Source: Paludibacteraceae bacterium
GTDB taxonomy: Bacteria; Bacteroidota; Bacteroidia; Bacteroidales; Paludibacteraceae
Assembly: GCA_017439235.1 (NCBI GenBank)
Contig: JAFSJN010000007.1
Span: forward strand, 1 to 64,000
Direction: 5' to 3'
Length of the DNA stretch: 64,000 bases
Below are positions 1 to 8,701 of the stretch, piece after piece. Below the pieces are notes generated by a model, which saw only the letters and a list, made by a program, of their open reading frames with translations, searched no databases and was not told where the DNA came from. Each line of letters begins with the position of its first letter. Within the stretch, counting starts at the first letter, position 1. A program made the translations under genes and the position numbers.

Positions 1-456
1 GCAGGAGGCGTGATAGACCCACTGCCGGACGATGCACCGCAGTTCGTCAAGGACTACCACGATTACTACAAGACTCCGCGTGGCTACCATGCGCGTAGCG
101 GTAACTCGAATGACGGTTGGCGTGTCATCGGCACGCAGGCTTATGCCAACAGCCGCTTCCTGTACTACATCAACGAGATCCGTTCGGCGGTTCTGATCAT
201 GCACGGCGAAAACGCCCACAGCCGTTATTTCGGCGAAGCGGCGTACCATTACATGGTGGACGGCAAGGCAGAAGGCTACAAGTCCGTGGTGGCTCCGAAC
301 CCGTGTCCCGAGAACAAAGAGCTGCTCATCATCCCCGATGCCACCCATTGCGACCTATACGATGGCGGCTATACCGAACCGGCAGGAAAAGGTGAACCCA
401 AGAACCTCATCCCTTGGGACAAGTTGGCGGAGTTCTTCAATAAGAATTTAAAATAA
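1..456 (+). CDS. alpha/beta hydrolase, C-terminal part (5' end outside window)
   Basis: The frame is already open at base 1 and reads Ala-Gly-Gly before an internal GTG at base 10, so this is the tail of a longer gene. About 150 codons are visible. The strand-plus-loop 'VLIMHGENAHSRYFG' followed by 'IPDATHCDLYDG', with a late His that fits the third member of a Ser-Asp-His triad, is typical of dienelactone-hydrolase-like alpha/beta hydrolases. The nucleophile Ser would lie upstream of the window. It sits 9 bp before a flavodoxin-type reductase on the same strand, so the two are probably co-transcribed. The substrate cannot be inferred. Confidence 0.75.
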   Translation, partial: AGGVIDPLPDDAPQFVKDYHDYYKTPRGYHARSGNSNDGWRVIGTQAYANSRFLYYINEIRSAVLIMHGENAHSRYFGEAAYHYMVDGKAEGYKSVVAPNPCPENKELLIIPDATHCDLYDGGYTEPAGKGEPKNLIPWDKLAEFFNKNLK

Positions 457-465
457 ATAGCATCT

Positions 466-999
466 ATGAAAGTAGTTGTATTATCTACCTCTCTCCGCGC
501 GGGCTCGAACAGCCACGCGATGGCGGAGCAGTTTGCGGAGGGCGCAAAGGACGCAGGACATGACGTGGAGTTGATCTCGCTGAGGGGCAAGGAGATCAAG
601 TTCTGTATCGGTTGTCTCAAGTGTCAGGAGACAGGTGCTTGTGTGTTCAAGGACGATGTGCCGGCGATCATGGAGTCCGTGCTCAATGCCGATGTCGTTT
701 GCTGGGCAACGCCGATTTATTACTATGAGATGTCGGGTCAGATGAAGACGCTTATCGACCGAATGAACGCCATGTACCCGAAGGATTACAAGTTCCGCGA
801 CATCTACTTGCTGACCACAGCCGCCGAGGATGAGGAGTTTACGCCCAAACGCGCCGAGAGCGGTCTGCAAGGATGGATTGATTGCTTCGAGAAGGCAACG
901 CTTAAATCCCATCTTTTCTGCGGCGGCGTGAATGACCCGAAAGAGATAGCCGGCAACACCAAACTCCAAGAGGCGTACGATTTGGGCAAAAGCATATGA
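466..999 (+). CDS. flavodoxin-fold NAD(P)H-dependent FMN reductase family protein
   Basis: 177 residues, a full-length single-domain flavodoxin fold. The N-terminus 'MKVVVLSTSLRAGSNSH' is the first beta strand and phosphate-binding loop for FMN. 'CIGCLKCQETGACVFKDD' is the Cys-rich segment common in this family, followed by 'WATPIYYYEMSGQMKTLIDR', the second flavin-contacting loop. Such proteins reduce FMN, quinones or disulfide-type substrates with NAD(P)H in the cytoplasm. The stop overlaps the start of the next gene (ATGA), indicating translational coupling. The physiological substrate is unknown. Confidence 0.85.
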   Translation: MKVVVLSTSLRAGSNSHAMAEQFAEGAKDAGHDVELISLRGKEIKFCIGCLKCQETGACVFKDDVPAIMESVLNADVVCWATPIYYYEMSGQMKTLIDRMNAMYPKDYKFRDIYLLTTAAEDEEFTPKRAESGLQGWIDCFEKATLKSHLFCGGVNDPKEIAGNTKLQEAYDLGKSI

Positions 1000-1565
1000 C
1001 AATAGAAGAATTTCGTGAACGGATGGCATCGGACGAGCCGATAGTGGGTGGCTCGGACTTGCACATGGAGTTCCATAAATATTCGCAGGAAGCCCTACGT
1101 ATTACCGCCGAAATCAACGGCTCGTACCACACACCCGAAGAACTGCGACGGTTGTTGAGTGAGTTATGGGCGATAGACGTGCCGGAGTCGTTTGGTATGT
1201 TTCCGCCGTTCTATACCGATTGCGGCAAGAACACGCATGTCGGTGAACGGGTGTTCATCAACATGAGCTGTAAGTTCCAAGACCAAGGCGGCATCTTCAT
1301 CGACAACGATGCCCTCATCGGTCATAATGCCACGCTCTGCACGCTCAATCATATTCCTGACCCGGCGCAACGGGCAGGTATGATTGCGAAACCGATACAC
1401 ATCGGCAAAAAAGTGTGGCTTGGCGCAAATGTGACCATACTGCAAGGAGTGACCATCGGTGACAATTCCATTGTTGCCGCCGGGGCGGTAGTCACCAAAG
1501 ATGTCCCTGCCAATGCTATCGTTGGCGGTGTTCCAGCGAAAGTGATAAAGATGATTAACTTATGA
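996..1565 (+). CDS. hexapeptide-repeat (maltose/galactoside-type) O-acetyltransferase
   Basis: 189 residues, the usual length for the LacA/Maa/NodL group. The N-terminal helical Mac domain 'MTIEEFRERMASDEPIVGG' is followed by left-handed beta-helix hexapeptide repeats ending in 'GDNSIVAAGAVVTKDVPANA' and 'GVPAKVIKMI'. The His in 'LCTLNHIPDP' matches the catalytic base loop of the family. Known members transfer acetyl from acetyl-CoA to a sugar hydroxyl. It overlaps the preceding reductase by 4 bp and its TGA overlaps the ATG of a short downstream frame. Confidence 0.87.
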   Translation: MTIEEFRERMASDEPIVGGSDLHMEFHKYSQEALRITAEINGSYHTPEELRRLLSELWAIDVPESFGMFPPFYTDCGKNTHVGERVFINMSCKFQDQGGIFIDNDALIGHNATLCTLNHIPDPAQRAGMIAKPIHIGKKVWLGANVTILQGVTIGDNSIVAAGAVVTKDVPANAIVGGVPAKVIKMINL

Positions 1566-1681
1566 AAATCGAGGAAGCGATAATCGACGCGCAGCGGAGA
1601 ATCTGCTTACGCAGGTATGCCATCATGTCGGATGGTCATGGAAAGAGAGTGGAAGCAGGCAGGATCTGCGTCATGTTATAG
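1562..1681 (+). CDS. 39-residue ORF coupling acetyltransferase and esterase (uncertain)
   Basis: The ATG overlaps the acetyltransferase TGA (ATGA) and the frame runs 39 codons to a TAG that ends 4 bp before the ATG of the next gene. The product begins 'MKIEEAIIDAQRRICL' and has no domain I recognise. It may be a leader that couples translation to the esterase, or the remnant of a larger gene. Only its exact spacing on both sides argues for function. Confidence 0.3.
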   Translation: MKIEEAIIDAQRRICLRRYAIMSDGHGKRVEAGRICVML

Positions 1682-1685
1682 AGTA

Positions 1686-2375
1686 ATGCGACAAATCCGC
1701 GAAATAATAGCAGGCAAGCAATGCATCATTTACGCAGACGAGCAACCGCAAGTGATGCTCATTCAGCCGGTGGGTGAGCATGAGAATGCTACGTTGAATG
1801 CGGAGATAGAGGCCATTAAAGAGGCGGTGCAAGTGCCGTTTATCTTTGCGGGGTTTGCGATAAGCGATTGGGAAGAAGAACTCACGCCGTGGCATGACCC
1901 AAATATCTCTCCGCGCAAATCGGTTGGCGACCATGTGTTTGAGACTTTGGGCTTTATTACGAAGCAACTGATGCCATACTTATTTGAACGCTACGGCAAG
2001 TTACCTATTGTGTTGGGAGGATATTCTTTGGCAGGTTTGTTTGCGCGTTGGGCGGTTTGCAAAGAGGAATGTTTCGATGCCGTTGCTGCCGCTTCACCTT
2101 CGCTATGGATAGTGGCTTGGAAAGGCTTCTCCGATGCGCATGAGGTGTATGCACGCTATATCTATCTCAGTCTTGGCGACCGAGAGGAAATCACGAAGAA
2201 CAAAGCCATCGCACAGGTGGGCAATAACATCCGCTGGGAATATGATCATCTGCAACGCGCAATAGGTTCCGACCATTGTACGCTTGTGTGGGAAAAAGGC
2301 GGTCATTTCGTCACGCCGCATCTCCGCGTCGCACGTGCTTTCGCTTGGTGTGTCAATTCGCTAACATCGTCGTGA
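1686..2375 (+). CDS. alpha/beta-fold esterase-like protein
   Basis: 229 residues from the ATG at 1686. The frame continues upstream to 1617, but that part overlaps the 39-residue ORF and does not look conserved. 'IVLGGYSLAGLFARWAV' contains a nucleophile elbow G-Y-S-L-A-G, and 'GGHFVTPHLR' near the end provides a candidate catalytic His. This fits the Esterase-D-like/putative-hydrolase branch of the alpha/beta hydrolases. It is the last gene of the operon and is followed by the tRNA-Asp region on the other strand. Substrate unknown. Confidence 0.65.
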   Translation: MRQIREIIAGKQCIIYADEQPQVMLIQPVGEHENATLNAEIEAIKEAVQVPFIFAGFAISDWEEELTPWHDPNISPRKSVGDHVFETLGFITKQLMPYLFERYGKLPIVLGGYSLAGLFARWAVCKEECFDAVAAASPSLWIVAWKGFSDAHEVYARYIYLSLGDREEITKNKAIAQVGNNIRWEYDHLQRAIGSDHCTLVWEKGGHFVTPHLRVARAFAWCVNSLTSS

Positions 2376-2404
2376 GAGTTCTCGCGACCAAGTGAATTTG
2401 GTAT

Positions 2405-2549
2405 TCGCGAGATTCAATCTCTGCACTAAAACAAAAAAGACACCCTAATGGATGTCTTTTTGCGGTGCGGACGAGACTCGAAAATTGCTGGAAGCAATAA
2501 TCGTTCGAACTTGGTGAGATAAGAACTCGCGAGATTCAAGTCCGTCGCA
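2405..2549 (-). repeat. decayed tandem copy of the tRNA-Asp/terminator unit
   Basis: Two elements of the functional tRNA-Asp region recur here about 120-122 bp away. The 21 bases at 2461-2481 are identical to the tRNA 3' end and terminator edge at 2581-2601. The 13 bases at 2405-2417 are identical to 2527-2539. Between them the tRNA body is unrecognisable. On the minus strand the unit starts GTGCG and ends CGTCCGCACC, like an eroded tRNA acceptor stem. This looks like a tandem tRNA duplication in which one copy has decayed. Confidence 0.6.
2439..2456. terminator. hairpin flanked by A-run and T-run, downstream of the decayed tRNA copy
   Basis: Arms GACACCC and GGATGTC with one mismatch, a run of A on the left and TTTTT on the right, so it could terminate from either strand. 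It occupies the same relative place as the tRNA-Asp terminator but has a different stem sequence. Confidence 0.5.
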
Positions 2550-2556
2550 CAAAAAA

Positions 2557-2576
2557 GGAGTCACGTTTGTGACTCC
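2557..2576. terminator. intrinsic terminator of tRNA-Asp
   Basis: Perfect 8-bp stem GGAGTCAC/GTGACTCC with a 4-nt loop, preceded by six A and followed by TTTTT. On the minus strand it lies directly after the tRNA-Asp 3' end. Confidence 0.8.
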
Positions 2577-2582
2577 TTTTTG

Positions 2583-2656
2583 CGGTGCGGACGAGACTCG
2601 AACTCGCGACCTACGGCGTGACAGGCCGGTATTCTAACCAACTGAACTACCGCACC
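2583..2656 (-). tRNA. tRNA-Asp (GTC)
   Basis: On the minus strand the acceptor GGTGCGG pairs with CCGCACC. The D arm has AGTTGGTTAGA, the anticodon stem-loop is CGGCC-TGTCACG with anticodon GTC, and the T loop is GTTCGAGTC. Length is 74 nt with discriminator G. CCA is not encoded. It is preceded by a strong promoter at 2686-2717 and followed by a perfect terminator. Confidence 0.95.
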
Positions 2657-2685
2657 AATTGGTTGCTTCTTCACGAAAGCGGGTG

Positions 2686-2717
2686 CAAAGGTACTATTTT
2701 TTTTTGAAACCACCAAA
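2686..2717 (-). promoter_or_regulatory. Bacteroidetes-type promoter for tRNA-Asp
   Basis: On the minus strand TTTG (2714-2717), 20 nt, then TACCTTTG (2686-2693). The transcribed leader starts CACCCGCTTTCG and closely matches the leader of the tRNA-Ser gene at 39.9 kb. Confidence 0.75.
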
Positions 2718-2799
2718 TATTTTTGAAAAAAAGTGCACTTTGGATGCACTTTTTTTCGTAATAGGGTTCAAAAACCTTGTCAAAAGCGACAAAATGGGG

Positions 2800-3093
2800 T
2801 TAAACCATTTCATCAATCTTCCATGTAAAGGCTCGTACACCAATCTCCGGATTACGCAAATCAAGTTTGCGGACACTTTCTAACAGTTTCTCCACCTGAT
2901 CATCCTGCACGACGGTCATGACAGCAGAGTTCATCTCGGGCCAAGCATGCGTACCGCGACGCGGTTCGCCGCCATTGGTGCCGCGTCCTTGCACTTGTTC
3001 AAAAAACGTAAAACCCTTTATTCCCAATATATCCAACATATATTCCACACGTGCGGTGTTGGATTGGTTAAATATAATCATTACACTCTTCAT
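2800..3093 (-). CDS. PII-like small regulatory protein of the RND operon
   Basis: 97 residues. 'MKSVMIIFNQSNTARVEYML' followed by a Gly-rich loop 'QGRGTNGGEPRRGTHAWPE' resembles the short PII-like (GlnB/DUF3240-type) proteins encoded next to metal or RND efflux systems. The loop occupies the position of the PII T-loop. It is the last gene of the efflux operon, 19 bp after the RND permease stop. By analogy it may sense a small molecule or metal and act on the transporter; the ligand is unknown. Confidence 0.6.
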   Translation of the reverse strand: MKSVMIIFNQSNTARVEYMLDILGIKGFTFFEQVQGRGTNGGEPRRGTHAWPEMNSAVMTVVQDDQVEKLLESVRKLDLRNPEIGVRAFTWKIDEMV

Positions 3094-3098
3094 AGATA

Positions 3099-3125
3099 AT
3101 TATAATTAAAAATTACGAATTCTTC
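3099..3125. repeat. 7-nt-period repeat island at the RND permease stop
   Basis: ATT recurs at 3105, 3112 and 3119, with an imperfect copy at 3099. The island overlaps the permease stop codon (3113-3115), so the final codons and stop are written in repeat sequence. Confidence 0.6.
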
Positions 3126-6100
3126 TTGACTTTTAGGTCCATGAAGATGAATTTTTTACGCAAAGATTCCTGTTTATCGCGGTCGCCATGGCGCGACATC
3201 ACACCATACAATACCGGAACGATGAACAGAGTAAGGAATGTAGACACTGTCAAGCCACCAATAACGACGATGCCGAGCGGTTGCCACATCTCGGCACCTT
3301 CACCTGCGCTGATAGCCATAGGGATCATACCGAGAATAGTAGTAAAGGCCGTCATCAACACCGGACGAAGACGACTGCGACCCGACATCTGAATAGCCGT
3401 ATTCAGTTCATAACCGCGTTCACGCATGAGGTTGATGTAATCAACAAGCACGATACCATTCTTAACTACAATACCGATGAGTAGAACGACACCCAATGCT
3501 CCTACCATATCCAGACTGCGACCGGCTATCCACAAGGCAAAGATGACACCAGAGATAGCGAATGGCACAGAGAACATTATGATAGCCGGCATACGCAAGC
3601 TCTCAAACTGCGAAGCCATCACAATATAGACAAGCAGGATAATCAACACCGCCAGTAACACCAAGTCATTGAAGGTATCCTGTTGATCCTCATAACTACC
3701 ACCAAGGTTGACAGAATAACCAATAGGTAAGTCAAGTTGCGGCAGCACGTTAGCTTGTACCTGTTTAGCCAATTCACCCAACGAGGTCTTGTAGGGAGTG
3801 ACGCTGACCGTCACAATACGCTGACGCGCCTTACGCTCGATGGTCGGCGGCGCCCAATACTCACCAATCTGTGCCACTTCGGATAGTTTGATCTTCTTTC
3901 CAGCCGGTGTAGGGATGGTCAGGTCGAGCACATCAGAGATAGAGTTGCGGTCTTTCTCCTGCAGACGCACAACGATATCATACTCGGAGCCGTCATCCTT
4001 TAGGTATCCACTCGCCATACCAGACACGCGATTACGTAGATAAGTGGAAATCATCGCCGAACTGAGCCCCAGACGCGAAGCTTTCTCTTTATCAATAGTA
4101 ATCTTGATATCCGGGCGGTCATCATCACGACTGATCTTGACGTCACGCGCACCGGGTAATGCCGAAGCAAGTACACGGCATTGATCCGCCAATTTGGAGG
4201 TAATATCGAAATCATAGCCATAAATTTCTATATCGACAGAGTTATTTCCCATTCCTCCAAATCCGGATGTTGTACACTGATACTCAATAATCTCCGGATA
4301 TCGCGCCATCTCCTGACGCAGCGTCTCGGCAATCTCCCAAATGGTTTGCTCACGATTCCATTTACGAGGCAGACGAATAGTCATCTGGATGGTGTTGTTC
4401 ATCGTGGACGAGAACATAGCCGATATTGTCGCCTCATCGTTGGAGCCGGCAGAGGTATTGATTAACTCGATACAAGGCACTATCTGCATAAATCGTCCTT
4501 CCAGTTTGCGAGCGGTCTTGAGGGTCTCTTCAATACGTGTACCACGTTGTAGTTTAACCTTCACGGTCAAACGGGCGTTATCCTGTTCCTGCATGAAGTC
4601 GGTACCTATCTTACCGGTAAAGACGGGTAACAACGAAGCAACAAAGAATGCCAATAAGAGCATGAGTGTAATAAACTTATGTCCCACGCACCAACCTAAT
4701 GCTTTGGCATAGTACTCATCCAACTTATCCAATGCATGTACCACCGAACGATCGTACCAGGTCTTTTTCTCAGCCTCATCCTCTACGAGGTTACCATTCT
4801 CATCCACATGCACTTTCTTGGCCTTCAGCAACTTTGAGCACAGCATTGGCGTTAGGGAGATTGCCACGATTGTAGAAGTACAGCAAACGATGGTGACAAT
4901 CCATCCCAATTCATGAAACATAATACCCGCCATTCCGCTCAACATCGTCATCGGCACAAACACCGCCACAAGCACGAGCGTAGTTGCGATAACAGACACC
5001 CACACTTCGTTCGTAGCATAAATAGATGCCTCATGCGGGTCTTCACCACGCTCTACATGGCGTGTGATATTCTCCAGGACGACAATCGCGTCATCCACCA
5101 CCATACCGATCGCGATGGTGAGCGAACAGAGGGAGATGATATTCAGACTCGAATCCGCCATACCGAGGTAGATAAACGCCACGATGAGGGCAATAGGAAT
5201 CGTAATACCGATGATGATTGTCGCACGCCATTTACCCAAGAAGAAAAGCACAACGAGTACTACGAAGAGTAAAGCATAGCCGATAGACTCCTCCAGTGAG
5301 TTGATGGAGTTCTGAATATTTTCCGAGCTATCGAATATCTGCTCGATTTTGACATCAGCAGGCAACTGCTTTTGGATTTTCTGCAGTTCTTTGTATATCT
5401 CGCGGCAAACTTTGACGGTATTAGCACCCGTCTGCTTGGCTACCACCAGACGCACCGATTCGCGCCCGTCGGTTTTCTCATCCAATGTCAGATCCTTGAT
5501 GGTATCCTTGACGGTTGCGATATCGCGGATGAAGACCTGTTGTCCCTGCGGTGTCATAGTGACCATCAGGTTTTCTATCTCAGAACTCTCAATATACTCC
5601 GAGCGCACCTGCATCTGATATTGCTCCTGAGGCATCTTAATCGTTCCGGACGAGAGGTTGAGGTTGTTCGCCTGAACGACTTGTCCCACCTGCTCTAAAG
5701 TCAGCCCGTAGGCATCAAGTTTCTGCTGGTCAATATCGACATAAACATAGCGGTCAGGAGAACCGGAGAGCGAGATATTTCCGATACCATCCACTTGGTT
5801 GAGTTGCGGGATGACCTCATCATTAAGAATCTTATCCAGTCCGGGGTATGTCTCATCCGCCGTAAAAGAATAGGCACATACCGGCATGGAAGAAGTCGAT
5901 AGTTTAAAAATCATCGGTGTTCCGCAGTTATCCGGCAGGTTATTCTTGGTCATGTCCACAAACGATCGCACATCATTGACGGCTTCGTCCATGTTCGAAC
6001 CCCACTCTAACTGCAGCGTCACCATCGAAAGGTTATCTTTACTCTGCGAAGTAATATGCTTGAGGTGATCGACAGAGGTCAGGGCATTCTCCATGACCTT

Positions 6101-6292
6101 GGTCACGTTAGTTTCCATCTCCGAAGCCGAAGCGCCCGCATAAGTGGTCATCACCGTTATATACGGTGGATCCATCTCAGGGAACTGGTCTATCGGTAGT
6201 TTGATGAAACTATATATACCGATAATGATAACCGCAATAAAGATGAGAACGGTCGTTACCGGTTTTTCAATTGCTGTTTTGTAGATTGCCAT
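3113..6292 (-). CDS. RND efflux transporter permease (AcrB/MexB-like)
   Basis: 1059 residues, the normal length for an HAE1-type RND pump. TM1 is 'TVLIFIAVIIIGIYSFIKLP' right after a short cytoplasmic N-terminus. Two large periplasmic loops follow TM1 and TM7, and TM4 carries the proton-relay pair in 'AIGMVVDDAIVVLENITRH'. It exports drugs, detergents or metabolites from the inner membrane and periplasm using the proton gradient. It forms a tripartite pump with the adaptor and TolC-like proteins just upstream. The C-terminus and stop overlap a heptamer repeat. Substrate cannot be told from sequence. Confidence 0.95.
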   Translation of the reverse strand: MAIYKTAIEKPVTTVLIFIAVIIIGIYSFIKLPIDQFPEMDPPYITVMTTYAGASASEMETNVTKVMENALTSVDHLKHITSQSKDNLSMVTLQLEWGSNMDEAVNDVRSFVDMTKNNLPDNCGTPMIFKLSTSSMPVCAYSFTADETYPGLDKILNDEVIPQLNQVDGIGNISLSGSPDRYVYVDIDQQKLDAYGLTLEQVGQVVQANNLNLSSGTIKMPQEQYQMQVRSEYIESSEIENLMVTMTPQGQQVFIRDIATVKDTIKDLTLDEKTDGRESVRLVVAKQTGANTVKVCREIYKELQKIQKQLPADVKIEQIFDSSENIQNSINSLEESIGYALLFVVLVVLFFLGKWRATIIIGITIPIALIVAFIYLGMADSSLNIISLCSLTIAIGMVVDDAIVVLENITRHVERGEDPHEASIYATNEVWVSVIATTLVLVAVFVPMTMLSGMAGIMFHELGWIVTIVCCTSTIVAISLTPMLCSKLLKAKKVHVDENGNLVEDEAEKKTWYDRSVVHALDKLDEYYAKALGWCVGHKFITLMLLLAFFVASLLPVFTGKIGTDFMQEQDNARLTVKVKLQRGTRIEETLKTARKLEGRFMQIVPCIELINTSAGSNDEATISAMFSSTMNNTIQMTIRLPRKWNREQTIWEIAETLRQEMARYPEIIEYQCTTSGFGGMGNNSVDIEIYGYDFDITSKLADQCRVLASALPGARDVKISRDDDRPDIKITIDKEKASRLGLSSAMISTYLRNRVSGMASGYLKDDGSEYDIVVRLQEKDRNSISDVLDLTIPTPAGKKIKLSEVAQIGEYWAPPTIERKARQRIVTVSVTPYKTSLGELAKQVQANVLPQLDLPIGYSVNLGGSYEDQQDTFNDLVLLAVLIILLVYIVMASQFESLRMPAIIMFSVPFAISGVIFALWIAGRSLDMVGALGVVLLIGIVVKNGIVLVDYINLMRERGYELNTAIQMSGRSRLRPVLMTAFTTILGMIPMAISAGEGAEMWQPLGIVVIGGLTVSTFLTLFIVPVLYGVMSRHGDRDKQESLRKKFIFMDLKVKKNS

Positions 6293-6338
6293 AAAATATT
6301 CGATATTACGTTATAACGGTATATCGTTATTGCGATAA

Positions 6339-7340
6339 TTATTCCACTACATTTAATTTAACGCCGTCCACCAATTTATGTTGGCCGAGCGTAACTAATT
6401 CGACTCCGTCGGTTATCTCAGGAGCGATAATCTCGATATCCTGGTCGAAGCGTTGTCCCAACTCTACTGCCACGCGTTTAGCATAGCCGTTTTCGTTGAT
6501 AAAGACATAACGGTCGTTAGCACCGACCAGTTTTTCCACGCTCTGATAAGGCACTACAATAGCCTTAGCCTTACCCAAGCCGATGGTTGTAGTAACATAC
6601 ATACCCGGTCGCAAGAGTTGTTTGCTATTGGGTATGACAATCTTAATCTGAAAAGTATGCGATGACGCATCGATTGTCGGATAGACCACTTCCACCATTG
6701 CCGGGAAGGTCTGATTAGGATAAATGTCGCTTGCGAGCGTCAGTTTCATTCCTTCTTTGAAGAGTGGGAAATACGTCTCCGGAATAGCAACCAGTGCCTT
6801 GAGTTTGTCAATCAAAGCCAGCACTACAATCGGTTGACCGCTATATAACTCGCCATCTTCGTAGTTCTTAGCCGAAATAACGCCTTCAAAGGGAGCTTTA
6901 ACATACGTGTTTATCTCCAAGAAGTCTAACTGCTCTTTGGTGGAGTTGTACTGTGTAGTGAGTTGATCCAGTTGCTGTTGAGTAGCGGAACCGGATTTGA
7001 GCAACTGCTCAACACGGTTTTTCTCCACCCCAATATTCGCGAAACTGATTTTGGTTGTCTTATACTGTGTCTGATCCATGGTTGCTAAGGCCTGTCCCTT
7101 AGTTACCTTATCGCCAACTTCCACAAAAATATGCTCAATCTTACCGGTAAGAGAGGGTGCGACATTGAGCGTCAAATAGCCTTGTAAATTGGTAGACACG
7201 TTGATAACGCGTTCTATCTCCCGAGGATGTAAAACTGTAGTGCTTACTTGCTCTACGCGCTCTTTTTGTTCTGTTTCTGTTTGTTTGGTGCAGCCGATAA
7301 GCGTTAAGACTGCCAATGAGTAAAGAAAGAGTTTCTTCAT
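6339..7340 (-). CDS. RND efflux periplasmic adaptor (membrane fusion protein)
   Basis: 333 residues. A lipoprotein signal 'MKKLFLYSLAVLTLIGCTKQ' has its lipobox Cys at about 17. The lipoyl half-motifs 'IFVEVGDKVTKGQALATMDQ' and 'YVKAPFEGVISAKNYEDGEL' flank a short alpha-hairpin, and a beta-barrel domain and a membrane-proximal domain follow. Such adaptors bridge the inner-membrane pump and the outer-membrane channel. It is 46 bp upstream of the permease and 14 bp downstream of the TolC-like gene. Confidence 0.92.
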   Translation of the reverse strand: MKKLFLYSLAVLTLIGCTKQTETEQKERVEQVSTTVLHPREIERVINVSTNLQGYLTLNVAPSLTGKIEHIFVEVGDKVTKGQALATMDQTQYKTTKISFANIGVEKNRVEQLLKSGSATQQQLDQLTTQYNSTKEQLDFLEINTYVKAPFEGVISAKNYEDGELYSGQPIVVLALIDKLKALVAIPETYFPLFKEGMKLTLASDIYPNQTFPAMVEVVYPTIDASSHTFQIKIVIPNSKQLLRPGMYVTTTIGLGKAKAIVVPYQSVEKLVGANDRYVFINENGYAKRVAVELGQRFDQDIEIIAPEITDGVELVTLGQHKLVDGVKLNVVE

Positions 7341-7354
7341 ATAAAGGATATTTT

Positions 7355-8692
7355 TCAGTTATTCAAAAATTTTTTCAGTTCTACCTGTGCATTCACTAGA
7401 TTTAACATCGCCTGCACATAGGTCGTTTGCGCAGAGATAAGGTCATTAGAGGCATTTGTCAACTCAAGGTTGCTGTTCGTGCCGTAGCGGAATTTCTCTG
7501 TTGCAGAGGCAAATACGCGTTGTGCCACTATGATATTATCGCGTTCGTTAACATAGGTCTCATAAGCGTTCGTCAGATCATAACGCAGTTGACGGTATTG
7601 GATGGCTAACTGGTCTCCCGTTTCACTCAAGGTGTTTTGCGCTCGACGGAGAGCTATCTTTTTCTCTACCACACCTGCTGCCCGTTTGCCGCTCGACCAC
7701 AAAGGCATCGACACGTTCAACTGCACCAAGTTAGGTGGCGTCATGCGCATACCACCATCCTCGAAGTAATGCTGTTTGGTGTAGTTGTAGGCCAACGATA
7801 CCGTCGGACCATAAGCCCAACCGGCCATATGCACATTACGTTCCGCCAAACGAGTATTTTTCTCCAATAGTTGATAGTTGAGATTATTGTGAATATTAAA
7901 GTTCTCGGACAATAGGTTCAATACACTCTCGGGAGATAGAAGGTCATCTATATTCTCCGTGAGAATCAGTTCCGTCTCAGCCGGCACATCCAACAGGACT
8001 TTAAGAGAGTTCAACGCCAATTCGATAGTCCGTTGTTGGGTGTTGATGGTCGTTTTCAATGCATTGACACGCACATGTATCTGGTCTGCCGTCGTGCGTT
8101 CTGCAGCACCGACATCTACTGCCGAACGGGTCATGCGCTCTAATTCTTCTACATTATTCAGACTCGAATCTAACAGATTGGAGATACTCTGCAACGCCAA
8201 TACACTCACATAGGCACTCATCACATTGCCACGCAGTTCGGTCTCCGACTGCTCCAAGGCAATCTTTTTCATGTCAATAGCAATGTTCTGCAACAGAGCT
8301 CCCACTACTCCCTGACCATTGATGCCTACTGCGGCTGTCAGACTGAAGGCCGCCACATTGGGCATGGAAATATTGACAGCATTGCCCATCATATTCATTG
8401 ATGCGCTATAGTTACAATAGTTGGTGTAGGATCCCGTAGCATCTACGGACGGCAGCATGGCCGCAATAGTCTGCCAACGCGTAGCGTAGGCCTCCTGAAC
8501 GGCCAACGAGGCATTCTTAAGCGAACGATTACGTCCGACAGCATAATCCTGGGCATCGGCGAGAGAGAGTGTCAGACTGCCTACCAGTTCCGGATGCTCT
8601 ACAATACGCTTGGTTGCTGACATAACATTATCTACCGCCATCGTTGCCGCACTAAATAATAGTGCTGTAATACAAAATAAGATTTTTCTCAT
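7355..8692 (-). CDS. TolC-family outer-membrane efflux channel
   Basis: 445 residues with a signal peptide 'MRKILFCITALLFSAATMA'. Two long alpha-helical outer-membrane efflux repeats are separated by short beta segments; typical stretches are 'LSLADAQDYAVGRNRSLKNA' and the Asn/Ser-rich 'LTNASNDLISAQTTYVQAML' near the end. TolC proteins trimerise to form the exit duct of RND pumps. Order in the operon is TetR, TolC, adaptor, permease, PII-like, with short gaps. Confidence 0.92.
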   Translation of the reverse strand: MRKILFCITALLFSAATMAVDNVMSATKRIVEHPELVGSLTLSLADAQDYAVGRNRSLKNASLAVQEAYATRWQTIAAMLPSVDATGSYTNYCNYSASMNMMGNAVNISMPNVAAFSLTAAVGINGQGVVGALLQNIAIDMKKIALEQSETELRGNVMSAYVSVLALQSISNLLDSSLNNVEELERMTRSAVDVGAAERTTADQIHVRVNALKTTINTQQRTIELALNSLKVLLDVPAETELILTENIDDLLSPESVLNLLSENFNIHNNLNYQLLEKNTRLAERNVHMAGWAYGPTVSLAYNYTKQHYFEDGGMRMTPPNLVQLNVSMPLWSSGKRAAGVVEKKIALRRAQNTLSETGDQLAIQYRQLRYDLTNAYETYVNERDNIIVAQRVFASATEKFRYGTNSNLELTNASNDLISAQTTYVQAMLNLVNAQVELKKFLNN

Positions 8693-8701
8693 ATATAAAT
8701 G

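Noticed and set aside
2461..2601. 21-bp direct repeats at the tRNA-Asp end as attachment sites of an integrated element
   Set aside because: Only 120 bp lie between them and no integrase is present; the second shared block fits a tandem duplication better.
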